Assembly: GCA_030765065.1 (NCBI GenBank)
Contig: CM060984.1
Coordinates: forward strand, 106,249,488-106,313,487
Origin: Deroplatys truncata
Taxonomy: Eukaryota > Arthropoda > Insecta > Mantodea > Mantidae
DNA length: 64,000 nt
Direction: 5' to 3'
The notes under the pieces are model-generated. The model had not been told where the DNA came from, made no database searches, and worked only from the letters and a program-made list of their open reading frames with translations. The translations under genes were made by a program, and so were the position numbers. The stretch's first letter is position 1. Every line of letters begins with the position of its first letter. Positions 10,581 through 22,034 of the stretch are shown here, in pieces.

Positions 10581-11052
10581 GTGACATCGCTTGAATCTTG
10601 TCTGGTTAGGTTTGGTAGATCTGAGACGCACAGTCCAATTTAATTTAAATGGGGTAGCAAAACGAAAAGTCCCAGCAGATGATCACCACTGATTCCAGTC
10701 CAGATGTTTATGGAATACTTTTGTTAGTGATTTCCAACGAAAACTGCATGAGGGTTCTCAACATTCCAGATGTGGCTGTTCTTGCTGTTGAAGTAGCTGT
10801 CTCGTGTGAAGCACCCTCATCAGTAAAAACCAGAGGTGCTCGGGAAATGTAGATCTGTAATACTTCGTTGCAGAAACCATTTATCAAACTGAACACTAGG
10901 TGCCAAGTTGTTCGACCCCAGTTCCTGTACTTTCTGGGGGTGGTGTGCGTGGAGCTGTTGTTCACAAACACCGGGTTAAATTGGGCTGTGCGCTTCATAC
11001 CTACCAAACCAAACCAAACCAGACGTATGGGACAAGAAAGAGGCGATGTCAC
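10581..11052 (-). mobile_element. deletion derivative of a DDE_3-type transposon with a transposase fragment
   Basis: Imperfect terminal inverted repeats of about 75 bp start GTGACATCGC at both ends (10581 and, complemented, 11052) and share TCTGGTT, GGTTTGGTAG and GCGCACAGCCCAATTTAA or close variants. The minus strand between about 10890 and 10630 encodes KWFLQRSITDLHFPS, SYFNSKNSHIWNVENPHAVF and YSINIWTGISGDHLLG, which I recognise as the DDE region of transposases with an N-terminal DUF4817-like helix-turn-helix and a DDE_3 catalytic domain, common in insects. A one-base frame change near the TDEG motif and a stop before QKYS disable it. No target duplication was identified. Confidence 0.7.
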
Positions 11053-11959
11053 TTGATTCGGGGGTTGTAAACAAACAGTGTGTCAAACTATCGGATACTC
11101 TTCAAACAGGGGTGAATAACTCCGTAACGAAGCATCAGAGGATGGTAGTTGGTTGCTTGACAAAAAATGTTCCTCTCTGCGAAATCTATGATTCCTCAGA
11201 GTTTGTCGCAGAGGTTCTGAAATACCCTACATATTAATATTATACAGAGGGAAAATGTGCATGCGTGTATATGTAGGGTAAGCTAAAAAACAATCAACCG
11301 ATTTTGATAATTCTTTCACCACTGAAAATTCTCTTTCTGATAGACATGGTCTATAAAATACTTCATTTATTTCGTTATTATTAAAATATTAAAGAGGATT
11401 TACAAAGTTTTTACAATATATATTAGTAATATTCCCAAATATGCTAATGATGAAAGTATATACAGAATATATAGAACCGGCTTTTTCATAAACCGTTAAA
11501 GAGGAAGCTATGAGATTTGCTTATTAATTTTTATATTATGTTATATATTCTCTAAGGATATCATTTTTGTGCTGGTAAAATACCATTTTAAGCAAAACAC
11601 ACCAGTTTTGGCAGTACGTTTGTGGAGTTAAATTAATTTTTCTGAGGGAATTATTTGTACATGTATTGCCAGTTTATCAAAAAACTCTAAAACAAACTCT
11701 CAGATCAAAGTTTTTTAAAAAAATAGTTTGCGCAAATTAATGTATTTTAAATCAATTCTTATGGGCAAATTAATGCCATTTTACGAATGCAAGAATATTC
11801 AAGCATGAAGATTTATAAACATATCAGTTCCGCAATGTGCAACTTCAATTACTCCTGCAGCTAATATGTAGGTATATATCATAATCTGTTTCCTTACATG
11901 TTTGTTGAACATTATATTATATGAATAATATTTCGGATTAAAACAAGTAGAACAACATA
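11053..11959. other. unassigned, mostly AT-rich
   Basis: 11050-11240 has a 63-codon frame without recognisable motif. 11245-11360 (AAAACAATCAACCGATTTTG and on) resembles the style of dispersed non-coding insect repeats, but no second copy is in the window. Confidence 0.35.
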
Positions 11960-12515
11960 GGACAGAACTAGTTAACGGATGGGAACACCTAGCACCTCGA
12001 CCCCCAATGGATCTTTTGTGGGTGCACCCCCGGGAGGAACGGATGAGGTGAGGGAACCGTGGGAGACGTATGGGTTGCAGAGCAAGAGCAGCCTAATTTG
12101 ACAGAGACGCGCAGAGTTCCCTAACAGTACCAGGTTTGACCATCCGGCCATAGCAGTGTCGCTCGGATTCGTCCCTCTAGTGGGACCACGAAAACACGAC
12201 CCGCAGTGGAAGCTGTACAGGCTTTCCTCTAGCGGGACCGAGAAGAAGTTCCATATACCAAGCTTCTGCGCCATCCGCCCGACACCGACCGAATTATAAC
12301 CCCGGGGTCAAGCTGAAAGGGAAATGAAATGAGAGGGAATGGAGAAGAGAGGAAACCAGTGGTAGAACACAACACTTCAACTTTCGCCTACGTCAACCAC
12401 GGAAAACTACAAAAAAACCATGGTCAGAGTGGGCGGCCACCGGTATCGATCTCGGAACTTCCGTTTGCGACTCTCAAACACTACCATAGAGCCATATCGC
12501 TCGGTAAAAGAAATA
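11960..12515 (-). mobile_element. SINE-2 copy, body type alpha
   Basis: The same family and body type as 3108-3600, read from about 12515 leftward. Shared landmarks are GACCATGGTTTTTTTGTAG after the head, TCTAGTGGGACC or TCTAGCGGGACC in the body, CGGTCGGTGTCGGGCGGAT, and GGAACTCTGCG. Its middle holds an additional segment around 12170-12240 relative to the first copy. Open frames across it have no coding meaning. Confidence 0.8.
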
Positions 12516-13249
12516 TAAAATATACTAATATTCAATCCCATTATGACCTCAGAGATATGTTTGAAATAAACGACATAATGATAGCTACTATAGGCCCAAT
12601 AACACACCTAATCATCGTTATAGATCATTTTTACTGTAATCTACACAGACTGTAAGCTCTAGATTACACTACCCATGAATGAATTGTTATCCTTGAAAAT
12701 CCCCAACTTATTTGTATTATTAATAAGTTCAACAGTTTACTACGAATAAGTGTATCTGTAAACAACTTTTTGTGAAATGCTTCTAGAAAAGTCAATCAAA
12801 TATAGCAGTAGTAGTAGGTGGCTTCATATCAGAAACTTGTGCATTACAGAAGAATTGGACACGATCTTCAAAGTGAGTTCCTCCAGCAGTAACTCACACC
12901 TGGCAGAGTTCGTGCCACCTTTGAAACAGTCCTGCATCCCAATTTCGTCAACTTCGACAGAGCGCATGTCGCAAACACAAACTTTATCGCTGAAGCGAAC
13001 CTTCACCCTTTAAAGGCCTACTACACACAATGGAGGTAGGATAGAGAAGCTACCCAGAGCCATACAGCGCAGTCCTTTGAATATATATGCAGGCAATTTA
13101 GAAGTTTGTCTAAATGGAATGGCAGAGCCAGAAAAAGTTCAATTTTTGACTGTACTAGTATGTGATTTGCACGAAGTCGGGAAAAACCTGGGGCCTTCAT
13201 TGTAGGAATCGAAGTGGCTGGAGAAACGTTTTCGAAAGAAAACGAAAAG
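12516..13249. other. unassigned sequence
   Basis: No repeat partner in the window. The 78-codon plus frame at 12777-13013 and the 60-codon minus frame opposite it show no known motif. Confidence 0.35.
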
Positions 13250-13503
13250 TGAGTTTTATTTATGGACGGTCTATTTCTGCTATGGTTCCTAGCGTTCTAT
13301 TCTTTATTGGGTGAGAAAGACCGGGAATTTTACTCAGAGGCCTCTTTATCAAGCTTGAGGCTCTTTTACGTGCCGTAAATCTACGACACAGGACCACCGG
13401 CTTTACTTACCTTTCAAAGGAAGTCATGCTAAGCATTTTTATGACAGAAAAAAATCCGTCGCTGGGTTTAAACCAGCGACCTCGGGGACTAGAGGCTAGC
13501 ATG
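13250..13503 (-). mobile_element. SINE-1 copy, diverged
   Basis: It aligns along its whole length with the copy at 6926-7177, from GTTTTATTTATGGACGGTC through GGACCACCGGCTTTACTT to the B-box region GGGTTTAAACC near 13465. Small deletions and substitutions mark it as older. No target duplication could be seen. Confidence 0.85.
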
Positions 13504-13782
13504 GGTCTTGGAAAGAAGTTACCCATTTGCATTCATTTAAAATGCTTTGGAAGCTATTTAGGGTGGAAGGCCTCATTTCAAACGGCAAATACTTCCTGAT
13601 AAAATGAACTATAGAATCTAATACCTACTTGTAGCTGTATGTTAGCAAAATTCAACCTTATGCATATTCCTAATTGTATTATCAAAAGCCTCAATTACAT
13701 GATCGCTGTTACACCAGAATGGTTGTAAACAATTCCTTCCACTAAAAATCCTATACCATTGTTTCCTCAGAATTTACGATTG
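13504..13782. other. unassigned sequence
   Basis: No feature was seen. Confidence 0.4.
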
Positions 13783-14320
13783 AGATGGCTCAGGCGGTTA
13801 CGTCTGTGACCCGTATTCGGGAGTCACGGGATCGATACCAGCGATCGTCTACTCTGGCCCACGAGTTTTTCGTGGCTTCCCCGGGTTGCTACGCGAATGT
13901 TGCGGTGGTTCAATTTCTACCACGACTCTCCTTCCTCTTATTTCCTTTACCCATCATTTTCCTTGTCATCTGTTTCAGGGTTGTAGAAACAGCGACGGTG
14001 TTTGTCGGGTTGCGGATGGATGGTGCCTTGGGCTCTGTAAAGGTATCTTTCCTGGCGGTACCGCTCAGTTAAGTCTCTCCTCAGTGTGGGCTCCGCTCCG
14101 CGGGGTTGGTGGCATGGAGGGACCGGGCAGCGTCAGATGCGTTCTATCTGGAAACGTTAGAGTCGCCGTTCATGCTTATGCCCGTCGGCATCCGGATCTA
14201 GTCGTCCTTCGGTCTCTCCCATCATCCTTCCCTCCCAGGGGTCATGTTGGAAGCATAAAGGATCGACTCGTCTACTTGCGGTGCTCTGCTCAGGTTCTGG
14301 GGTCCCCTCCGTGATACACA
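13783..14320 (+). mobile_element. SINE-2 copy, body type beta, plus orientation
   Basis: The tRNA-like head is best preserved here: A box TGGCTCAGGCGG at 13786-13797 and B-box region GGATCGATACC at 13829-13839. GC-rich sequence follows, ending near CCCTCCGTGATACAC. The body shares TCTATCTGGAAAC and flanking blocks with the copy at 62224. Overlapping frames of 95 and 142 codons come from base composition; their frames are not kept in the other copies. Confidence 0.75.
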
Positions 14321-14460
14321 CCTTTACCTCTACCTTTTTCCTCAGAAATTGATACTGAAAACGGCGTGTTACATAAAAATGCTCTTCAGAATAGTGTGCC
14401 CATTTCCAGTGCATAGACAAGCTGCATAATGCACGTGCTCAGGTTCTAAATGGACCGTTT
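14321..14460. other. short unassigned gap
   Basis: No feature was seen. Confidence 0.4.
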
Positions 14461-15305
14461 GAGGCAGTGTTATTAACACTTAAATTATAACAGTCTAATT
14501 ATATAATATAAAATATAATAACACCCGCCTTAAAGCCATATCTGATTAGTATAATATATAAAATGTATGCAACAGTCATTGTAGTCTGTTTATGTTATTA
14601 TGTACATGTATAATAATGTTATGTGAATGAATTGCGTAGTTTAACAATGTAGGAGCTGTGAGAATAGAAGCCAAAAGTTGCTAACAACGAGGCAACCTTG
14701 AGTTTAATAATGCTACTAATAATTCTTGGAACAATAATATAATATTTAAAACAGTTTATAAATAGCCAATCAGCAACTAGTAAAGCTTTAAGTTAAATAA
14801 AAGTATTCTATTGGAGTAGAATTAGCCAAACAGGGACTTGATATATAGTAAATTTACAAATTTAAGCGGTAGATGCCAGACGCTAGAAGGCAGCGTTTCC
14901 GAGCTGTTCGATTTTATACGTATTCAATGTGAGACAAAAAAATTCATTACGGCGTGAATAATATAACGTTTACGTTAAAAAGTACAATTAACAATAATCT
15001 CACAGCTCTACAGTAGGATACATCAGTGAAGTGTTATTTAATCGTGTGAAAGATTAATAAAATGAAGTTAAATACCGTTATAATTTGTGTAGGCCTTCAT
15101 ACCTTAGCCGTACTACCCCTGCTAAGAGATACATGTTTCTGAAATTTACTACTGACGCAGCCGAGGCATACATATATAATATTTTAATGAACATTAAAAT
15201 ACAAAGTTGATTTTTTAAACGTGGGGGCGAAGGCCACCGGAAGAGTAAACGTGGGGGCGAAGGCCACCGGAAGCTTTGTATCCTACGTGGGGCTACAACA
15301 CGCTC
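14461..15305 (+). repeat. family D repeat, copy 1
   Basis: The first of three copies (others 18229-19045 and, inverted, 31745-32637) of an unclassified repeat of about 0.8 kb. It starts TTTGAGGCAGTGTTATTAAC and includes AACAATGTAGGAGCTGTGAG, one clear CCAAT-like site (TAGCCAATCAGCA; other copies have two), a TAATAAAA signal, CTGACGCAGCCGAGGC and finally GTGGGGGCGAAGGCCACCGG. Promoter-like, polyadenylation-like and then GC-rich blocks in that order would suit a solo LTR plus leader, but I see no clear LTR ends. The 25-base GC-rich block is duplicated in this copy only. Confidence 0.8.
15216..15273. repeat. two 30-bp tandem units at the 3' end of family D copy 1
   Basis: TAAACGTGGGGGCGAAGG followed by CCACCGGAAG occurs at 15216 and again at 15246. 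Copies 2 and 3 have a single unit. Confidence 0.9.
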
Positions 15306-15329
15306 AAGTTTGCTTTGAGCGATGTTGCA

Positions 15330-16135
15330 ATTTACTGTAAAAAGCTAAAAGCTATACTTACTAAAGCTTATTTTTCTATATTATTTCTATACTACATTTC
15401 AATCCAAATAAACCTTTGCAAAAATAGTTACATTGCACATTTAGTTATAGACAGATAAGAGAACAACTGTTTAAGAACTGGACGCTATACACTGACCTTA
15501 AAATTCCATATCGTTTCCACTGAAAATTTATGGGACTTCAAAATAATAAGCATTAAAAATTCGAACCTTCAATAATACATATCTCAGAAACGGCTTTTGC
15601 CACAGTAAAAGTCATTGCAAGTAAATTGTGTGTTTTAAAGGGATCTTGATTTTTTGTAGGGTATGTTTTCGTCTATCGCTTAAAGTTTAACAGTTATATA
15701 AGATTATACAAAATTCCTTCCGAATGAAAAGGACTTCACAGACTATTTCCCGAAAATTCAAGATGTACATTTTATTTTTCATGAAATAGTTTTAATATAT
15801 GATATTTTAATCAAAATCCTTAGAACCACTTTTAAAAAAATAAAAATTTTCGAAAAACTTTCCAAATAAAGCGTAGTTGGCGTGGGGGAAATTTCTTGAA
15901 AATCTTTGTGTCGCATCTTTGGAAGGTACTGAACCTATATACCAATTGTGGTATTTATGCGACTTTTCGTTTCTGAGTTATGCACTTCACAAACACACAC
16001 GAACCATTTCTAAAGATGCCTTTTTTTAAATTCAGGGACACTAAAAACATGTATTTTTTGTGAAATATCAGTATCAAATTTTTTAGTGAAATGTAATACT
16101 TCTCTACCTACTATGTACATGTTAGAGAAACTAAA
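15330..16135 (-). repeat. family A, subtype II, inverted copy
   Basis: The whole-length order of family A blocks is present in reverse, ending near 16135 with the terminal GTTAGAGAAACTAAA. The half nearer 15330 follows the subtype II version (AATCCAAATAAACCTTTGCA and so on) shared with 33425, 34166, 41557 and 59085. Confidence 0.8.
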
Positions 16136-16169
16136 GAGGATAAAGTAGGTAAAGCGATAGTCAGATTTT

Positions 16170-16500
16170 AAAAATCTAATGTGTTACATTTACATAGCTT
16201 TCTCTATCCTCCACGCTTATTAGTGGCTATACAAATTCTTCCTACGGATGTTTATTTTCCTATCTACTTCATTTTAGTCGAGATAAACCTTAACGAAAAT
16301 AGCTACATTACACATTTCTATATAGGTACAAAGGGAACAGCAATAGCCAAATGTTTTAGAAGTGGGCGCTATACGCTGGCCTTAAAATTCCATAGGCTCT
16401 CCATTCAATCGCGAGAAACAACTTAAAATTTCCAGGACTTTAAAATAATGGTTAAATGTTGAACAATTCGAACCATTAATAACGGATATCTCTTGAGATG
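16170..16500 (-). repeat. family A, truncated inverted copy
   Basis: Only the 3' third of subtype II is present (from AATGTGTTACATTTACATAG to about AACGGATATCTC). It stops where the next copy begins. Confidence 0.75.
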
Positions 16501-16504
16501 GCTG

Positions 16505-17366
16505 TAACCACAAAAAATCTGATGTGTTGCACTCCCATGACTTTCTCTACTCTTGTACAAACTGTTTTTACAAACGCTTATTGTCCATATACTTCATGTT
16601 AATCGAGATGTTAATCTTATTGGTAATTTTCTTGTAGATGCAAGGGGAATTGGTAGGCTTTAAGCGATAGTCAAATGTTTTAACGCTGGTTGCTATGTGG
16701 AGTATTTGATTCTCTTTGAATTACCAGGACAAAAAAAATGAATAACGAATCCCCATTTGAGAAAAAGTATAAGTGTTGGAAAATTTAAGGGAATAACAAG
16801 CAATATCTCGAAAATGGTTCACTCAACAAAAAATGTATATGACATAAATTGTGTATTTTAACGCGATCTACATTGTTTATTTGTGTAGTAAATTTTTGTC
16901 TATCTCTAATGATTTACTAGTTATGCAAAAGTCGTTCACAATGAAAAATGCTTTTGGAGACATTCCCAGAAAATTCAAGATATTAATTTTATTTTTCATG
17001 AGAGTATCTTAAATATATTATATTTTAATCAAAATCGTTAGAGCCATTTCTGAGAAAATTAAAAGTTTCGAAAAATGATTAATGTAAAGGGTAATCTGAG
17101 GTGGGGGAATTTTCTTGAAAACCTTCGTGTCGCATCTCTGGAAGATACTGAACCTAAATACCAAGTTTGGTGTTTATCCGACTGTTCGTTTCTGAGTTAT
17201 GTGTTCACAGACACACACACAGACACACACACGGACATGTTTCCAAAATGCTTTTTTTGGTTTCGTGGGCCTCACAACATATATTTTCGGTGAAATCTTG
17301 CTATCAAATTTTTGGGTGGAATAGAATACTTCATTTACTTACTATACGTAGTAAAGAAAGTAAAAA
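16505..17366 (-). repeat. family A, subtype I, inverted near-full copy
   Basis: It runs from CTGATGTGTTGCACTCCCAT to ACTATACGTAGTAAAGAAAG, the reverse of the layout at 214-1163, including CTAAATACCAAGTTTGG and a CA microsatellite. Overlapping open frames of 66-102 codons read only repeat sequence. Confidence 0.85.
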
Positions 17367-17495
17367 TTCTTTTTTTCGGATTCAGGGTCCTCAAACATAT
17401 ATTTTCGGTGAAATCTCGGTATCGAGCTTTTCGGAGAAATGCAATTTCTGCTCTCCCTGCTATGTGCGTATGTGATAGAGAAAGTAAAGGGGTCG
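17367..17495 (-). repeat. family A, 5'-terminal stub
   Basis: The first ~130 bases of another inverted copy (TTCGGTGAAATCTCGGTATC to GTGATAGAGAAAGTAAA) abut the previous copy, so the cluster has four same-orientation pieces. Confidence 0.75.
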
Positions 17496-18228
17496 ATATG
17501 CGATGGCTTTGAAATTGTATGGTCTTTGCAGAACCACGAGAAGAATGGAATACCGAATTACTGCTTAAAAGAGTTCAAATATTTTAAAGCTCAAACTCAA
17601 AGAATATTTGAGAATTTGTTAATGTCACAAGAAAATCTATTTTAAATAAGTTTTGTTTTAAGCAGATTTACACTTTGTGTGCAGTAGGCTTATGGCTGTC
17701 TCTTATGGTTTGCAAGTTATAGAAAATTTATTCAGAATGAAGAGAACTTCCTTTGCAGGGGTACCTGGTGTTTATGTTGCTTATGTTACTATTAATGGTT
17801 CGAATATAGTTATTTTTAATTTATATTAATATTACCTCGACTGCTTGTGTTCTACTTGGTATAGCACGGTCACTTATCAGTCCTGGTATGGGTTAGGAAG
17901 GTCTAGTTTTAGTAACATACAAATTAGAAACACAAAGTTTAAGTTGAATGAATAATCCTTTCAGTTTTATTAATAATTATCAGCGTAATCCACATTTTCA
18001 CAGTTTTAAAATAAACGTTTGTGTTCATTGAAGGTGTTATCTGAATTTGGTACATAAACGATGCAGTCTTGCGCCTAACTTTTCTAAGTTCTTTAATATC
18101 TCCTAAGTGTAAGTCACACTGGATAAATTTATATGGCTGCTCACTCAGAATATTATTTGATATCACTTTTTAGTATTCTCATTGCGCAAACTACATATTC
18201 CGCAATAATTATTACTTCTGATTACGGA
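17496..18228. other. unassigned AT-rich sequence
   Basis: No feature was recognised; small open frames (60-75 codons) lack motifs. Confidence 0.35.
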
Positions 18229-19045
18229 CTGTGAGGCAGTATTTTTAACTTAAAGCAATATGTGTATGTAACAATATATAAAAAGTGCATATTACAGTAA
18301 TTGTAAATGTTTATGTTATATGTACATGTTCAATAATGTTATGTGAATGCATTACGTAATTTAACAATGTAGGAGCTGTGAGAATAATAGGTTAAAAGTT
18401 GGTGAGGTAACCTTGTGGCAATAATGAATTTGAAAGTTTAACAATACTACTTGTGATTCTTGGAAGCAATAATGTAATTTTTGTGACAGTTTATAAACAG
18501 CCAATCAACAACCAGAAAAAGCTTAAGTTAAATAAAAATATTCTATTGGATTAGAAATAGCCAATCAGAGACTTGAAATACAGAAATTTACAAATTTAGG
18601 CGGTGGAATTCAAGTCACTTGCTTGTAGACAGTGCTCATAACTGGATGCGAAATGTGTCCTCGAGAAATTTTATATGTATTTTGTGTGAGACAAAAAATA
18701 GTTTACGTGTTAAAAAGTGCAATTAATTAATAAAAAAAATCTCACACCTCCCTCTATATCAGTGAAGTGTTAATAAAAGGAGTGAAGTAAAATTATAATC
18801 TGTGCAAGCCTACATTCTTCAGTCGCACCACAACCTTGCAAAGATAAACATGTCTCTAAAATAATACTGACGCAGCCGAGGCAAATATATATAATATTTA
18901 AAGAAACAGTAAAAATTATAAAGTTAATATTTTTTAAATTTGGGGCGAAGGCGAAGGAAACTTTTTACCATACTTGCGGTTGCAACTACTTCAAGTTCGG
19001 CTCCCCAACAGTCGAAATATAATACATCTTCTTCAAACTGACTTT
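18229..19045 (+). repeat. family D repeat, copy 2
   Basis: It matches copy 1 and especially copy 3 from GTGAGGCAGTATTT to CGGTTGCAACTACTTCAAGT and beyond. It has both CCAAT-type sites (CAGCCAATCAACA and TAGCCAATCAGAG). The minus-strand 71-codon frame at its right end is not conserved in the others. Confidence 0.8.
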
Positions 19046-19634
19046 CCATATGTAGCAGCAACAAACCTTCTACAAATTGACGCCTAAAGTGTGGTGCAAA
19101 TAGCGTAAAAATACTATGTACTACAACTGACATCAACAACGATCTTACTGCATCACGATCACTGATCGTAGCTTGGGTACGCTATCGCTGGCTTCATACA
19201 CTTAAAATTTTGAATATCTTATAGTTTAAATCCTATTGGGGTAGCCTATATTCTAGCAGAACACTATTTCTATCCATTTTATTGGGTTTTACTAAACACG
19301 TGACTTTTTACAAAATGTATACTTTACGACTTCTGTTGACTCACAAGAAACTCCTAATCAATTTATCTTCATTTGTATACCTACTCAAGGGTAGCTATGT
19401 CATCTCCCTTAGGGTTTTCGTTTTACTGCTCCCAAATGTACAAATATGTTGCTTCCTCTGGACATTTCTAGCACCTAATTACAGTTTCAACCTTATTACA
19501 CACATTATTTTACACGTATTTACAAAATATATTTCCTAGTATTAACATTCTTAATCACTCTTAGTATTGATTATAATTAGGCGGACTAGTAGATTGTACT
19601 TTTTATATCAATTAATAGTTACTTTTGGCCAGAA
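19046..19634. other. unassigned sequence
   Basis: A plus-strand 85-codon hydrophobic frame (19282-19539) is present, but its codon use is like the AT-rich background. I see no support for a gene. Confidence 0.35.
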
Positions 19635-20045
19635 ATACTGCCTCAACGTCTATTGGCAGAAAATCCAAGATATATATTTTCTTTGTCATGAAAATTTTTA
19701 AACATGTTGTATTATAATCAAAACTGTTAAGAGTAATTTTTGAGAAAATAAAAAATAACTAAATTTTTCAATTTAAATGACAGCTTGGAATGGGGAAATT
19801 TTCTTGACAATGTCGCATCATAGGTAGGTTGAACTTAAATGCTAAGTTTGATATTTAGCTGAGATTTCGTTTTTGAGTTATGCTGTTCACGACATGCACA
19901 AAGACACACACACACACGAACATTTCTCTAACATTAGTTTTTATTCAGGAGACCTCAAAGCATGCATTTCCGGTGAAATCTCCAAATCCACGTTTTTGAT
20001 AGGATGCAATAGTTCCTACACTTGCTATAGGTTAGCAGTAGATAA
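19635..20045 (-). repeat. family A, partial inverted copy in the intron before the exon
   Basis: The 5' half of family A, diverged, from about GGCAGAAAATCCAAGATATA to TATAGGTTAGCAGTAGATAA, with the CA tract at 19905-19917. It ends about 45 bases before the splice acceptor. Confidence 0.75.
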
Positions 20046-20090
20046 ACTGTTAAATGTTTATTCCAACCCTATTATTTGTATGACTTTCAG

Positions 20091-20299
20091 ATGACAGTGG
20101 AACGGAGCGCCATCTTGCTGACGGCCCTGCTATCTGTATGTGGAGTGTTGGTAGCACTGCTGGCTTGTCACTTATGGCACCACCGGAAGCGCAAGAGGTA
20201 CGTGGAGCACGATACGGAGCTCAGCGGCAATGGTTTGGGCAGTCACTACAACAGTTTCGTCAACCTCAACACTCCCATAGTGGCTACTAAGTGGATTGG
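20091..20299 (+). CDS. internal exon of a single-pass membrane protein (host gene, identity unknown)
   Basis: A 209-base open block lies between a good acceptor (TTTGTATGACTTTCAG, ending 20090) and a good donor (GG then GTAAGTACC from 20300). It is GC-richer than everything around it. The phase-0 reading begins MTVERSAILLTALLSVCGVL, continues as a hydrophobic span to about residue 29, then HHRKRKRYVEHDTEL. That is a transmembrane helix followed by a basic stop-transfer and a polar tail, so the last ~40 residues are probably cytoplasmic. It ends in phase 2. The protein family is not recognised; many adhesion molecules and receptors have this layout. The ATG at 20091 may be internal, because the acceptor sits directly before it. 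No partner exon was found in the window. Confidence 0.7.
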
Positions 20300-21823
20300 G
20301 TAAGTACCATTCTCTGTATTCTCAAATCGTCACTGAAATACGATATTTGCTGATGATTATGGATCAAAATGTTTGACATTCCTAGAGACTTAATTATTTT
20401 TTTCATATCATTTTTCAATATTTAACTTCGTTAGGAAACCGAAAGACTGGTCCAGCGTTATCATCATGTATTCAAAAATTAGTATTAATTTTAGTAGTAC
20501 TAATATATTATGACGTTTATTATCATATCATGGCATTATACATTCATGGCTAACAAAGTTTTGACATAAAATGCTGCTAGCTTTTCAGCTGTTCAGATTG
20601 GTAGATTTTTTCCATTTTAATATGTAAATTCTCCAGTAGCCTTTAGGCATACAATGAGTGGCATTGCCATTTATGAATGTAAACTATTTAACTGTCTTAC
20701 ATTTCCTCAAAAGGTTCCTTGTGTTTGATTTCTACGAAATTTAAAACTTCATATTTTCAGTCAGCAAACAGTTGTGGATCAGCTTGATAACAAAAGATAC
20801 TAGGAAAAACAAAGCTCGGATATTACTGGGCCTTGATATGCGTGCGCTTAGAGGAGGGCGCCACTGTTTTTGTTGACAATGCCTAACCTCATCAAGGCTA
20901 GGGATAAGAGGGGAGTGAGAGGCAAGGTGATACATATTGAACAGCTGCACAATTGAAACGGTGCTTTTGCAGACCTCGGCCTCGCTGGTAAATTAAACTC
21001 GGAACTGAGAATGTTTTCTTTAACCGACTGTCCTCCCACTGCCCCGCCAACTTGTTCCGTAACTGTTTAGTTTCTCTTCCTACCAATCGCACTCATATCG
21101 TGGCCAACTAGTAACTGGTGGATTTTAGGGAAGCGAAGGTGAATGAAAAACGAAATAATAATAATAATAATAATAATAATATCATTATAAAGTAAACAAA
21201 GCAATTGATATGAGCGACTTCACTTAAATAATAAATTGGCTTTACGCAGTTAAAGAGTTGAAATTACTTTTCTCCAGTTTGTGCTTTGGAAGGTTTATAA
21301 CTGCATACAAACAAAAAGGCCGGCAGCTATTTCAAACTAAGATTTCAAGAGACTCTTTTATTTCCTAGGGATTTTACAGGCTGCGGAATAAATTTCCACC
21401 TTCGAAAAATGTTTTAAAAGACATTCTCATAGAACGTTTTACTGCACTCCGACACAAATTTCAAATCAGTGTGAAAAAATTCTAAGTATGGCAGCAAAAT
21501 AGCTGCAATAACACATTGGAAAAGAGAGAATTGACTAGCAGTAAAACGGGACCACACCCTAGAGACCAGCATACTCTCTTTCCAGATGTGGACAGGCAAG
21601 TAATCTGCCAGGACACCGGCGTATGGAAGAGAGAATAACTAATAAAATCATTCTTACCAATCACCGGTAAACTATTAAATGCAGCCAGCCTTCACTACAT
21701 TGTATTTCAGCAACATAAATTTCTTAAAGATTTAACCAAATACAATCTTGGCTATTACCAGACAATTATCAAGTCCGAGTAAGACACTGACACGTCACTC
21801 ACCGTTATTTTAGTGGGTCCATC
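20300..21823. other. probable intron sequence, unassigned
   Basis: Downstream of the donor I found no further exon. (AAT)n lies at 21156-21182. Short frames around 20741-21092 and 21414-21664 on the minus strand show no motif. Confidence 0.4.
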
Positions 21824-21836
21824 CCGTCCTTTATCA

Positions 21837-22021
21837 GTCGCCCTTCTGAAGGGAAGTAAAGCCGGTGGTCCCGTGTTGTAGATTTACGGCACGTAAAAGA
21901 ACCTCAAGCCTGATAGAGAGGCCTATGAGCAAAATTTCCGGTCTTTCACGCCCAATATAGAATGGGACGCCAAGAACCAAGGTAGTTAAATAGCGTCCTT
22001 AAATAAAACTTAATTTAATTT
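21837..22021 (+). mobile_element. SINE-1, 5'-truncated copy with target-site duplication
   Basis: Only the part from CTGAAGGGAAGTAAAGCCGG to the tail AAATAAAACTTAATTTAATT is present; the tRNA-like head is missing. CCGTCCTTTATCA at 21824-21836 is repeated exactly at 22022-22034. A 5' truncation with a 13-bp duplication is the signature of target-primed reverse transcription. Confidence 0.9.
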
Positions 22022-22034
22022 CCGTCCTTTATCA

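Noticed and set aside
13886-14314. 142-codon open frame, plus strand
   Set aside because: It lies wholly inside a GC-rich SINE-2 body and the frame is not maintained in the other copies.
15216-15273. Possible CRISPR-like or satellite array
   Set aside because: Only two units, no spacer variation, eukaryotic context; simple tandem duplication.
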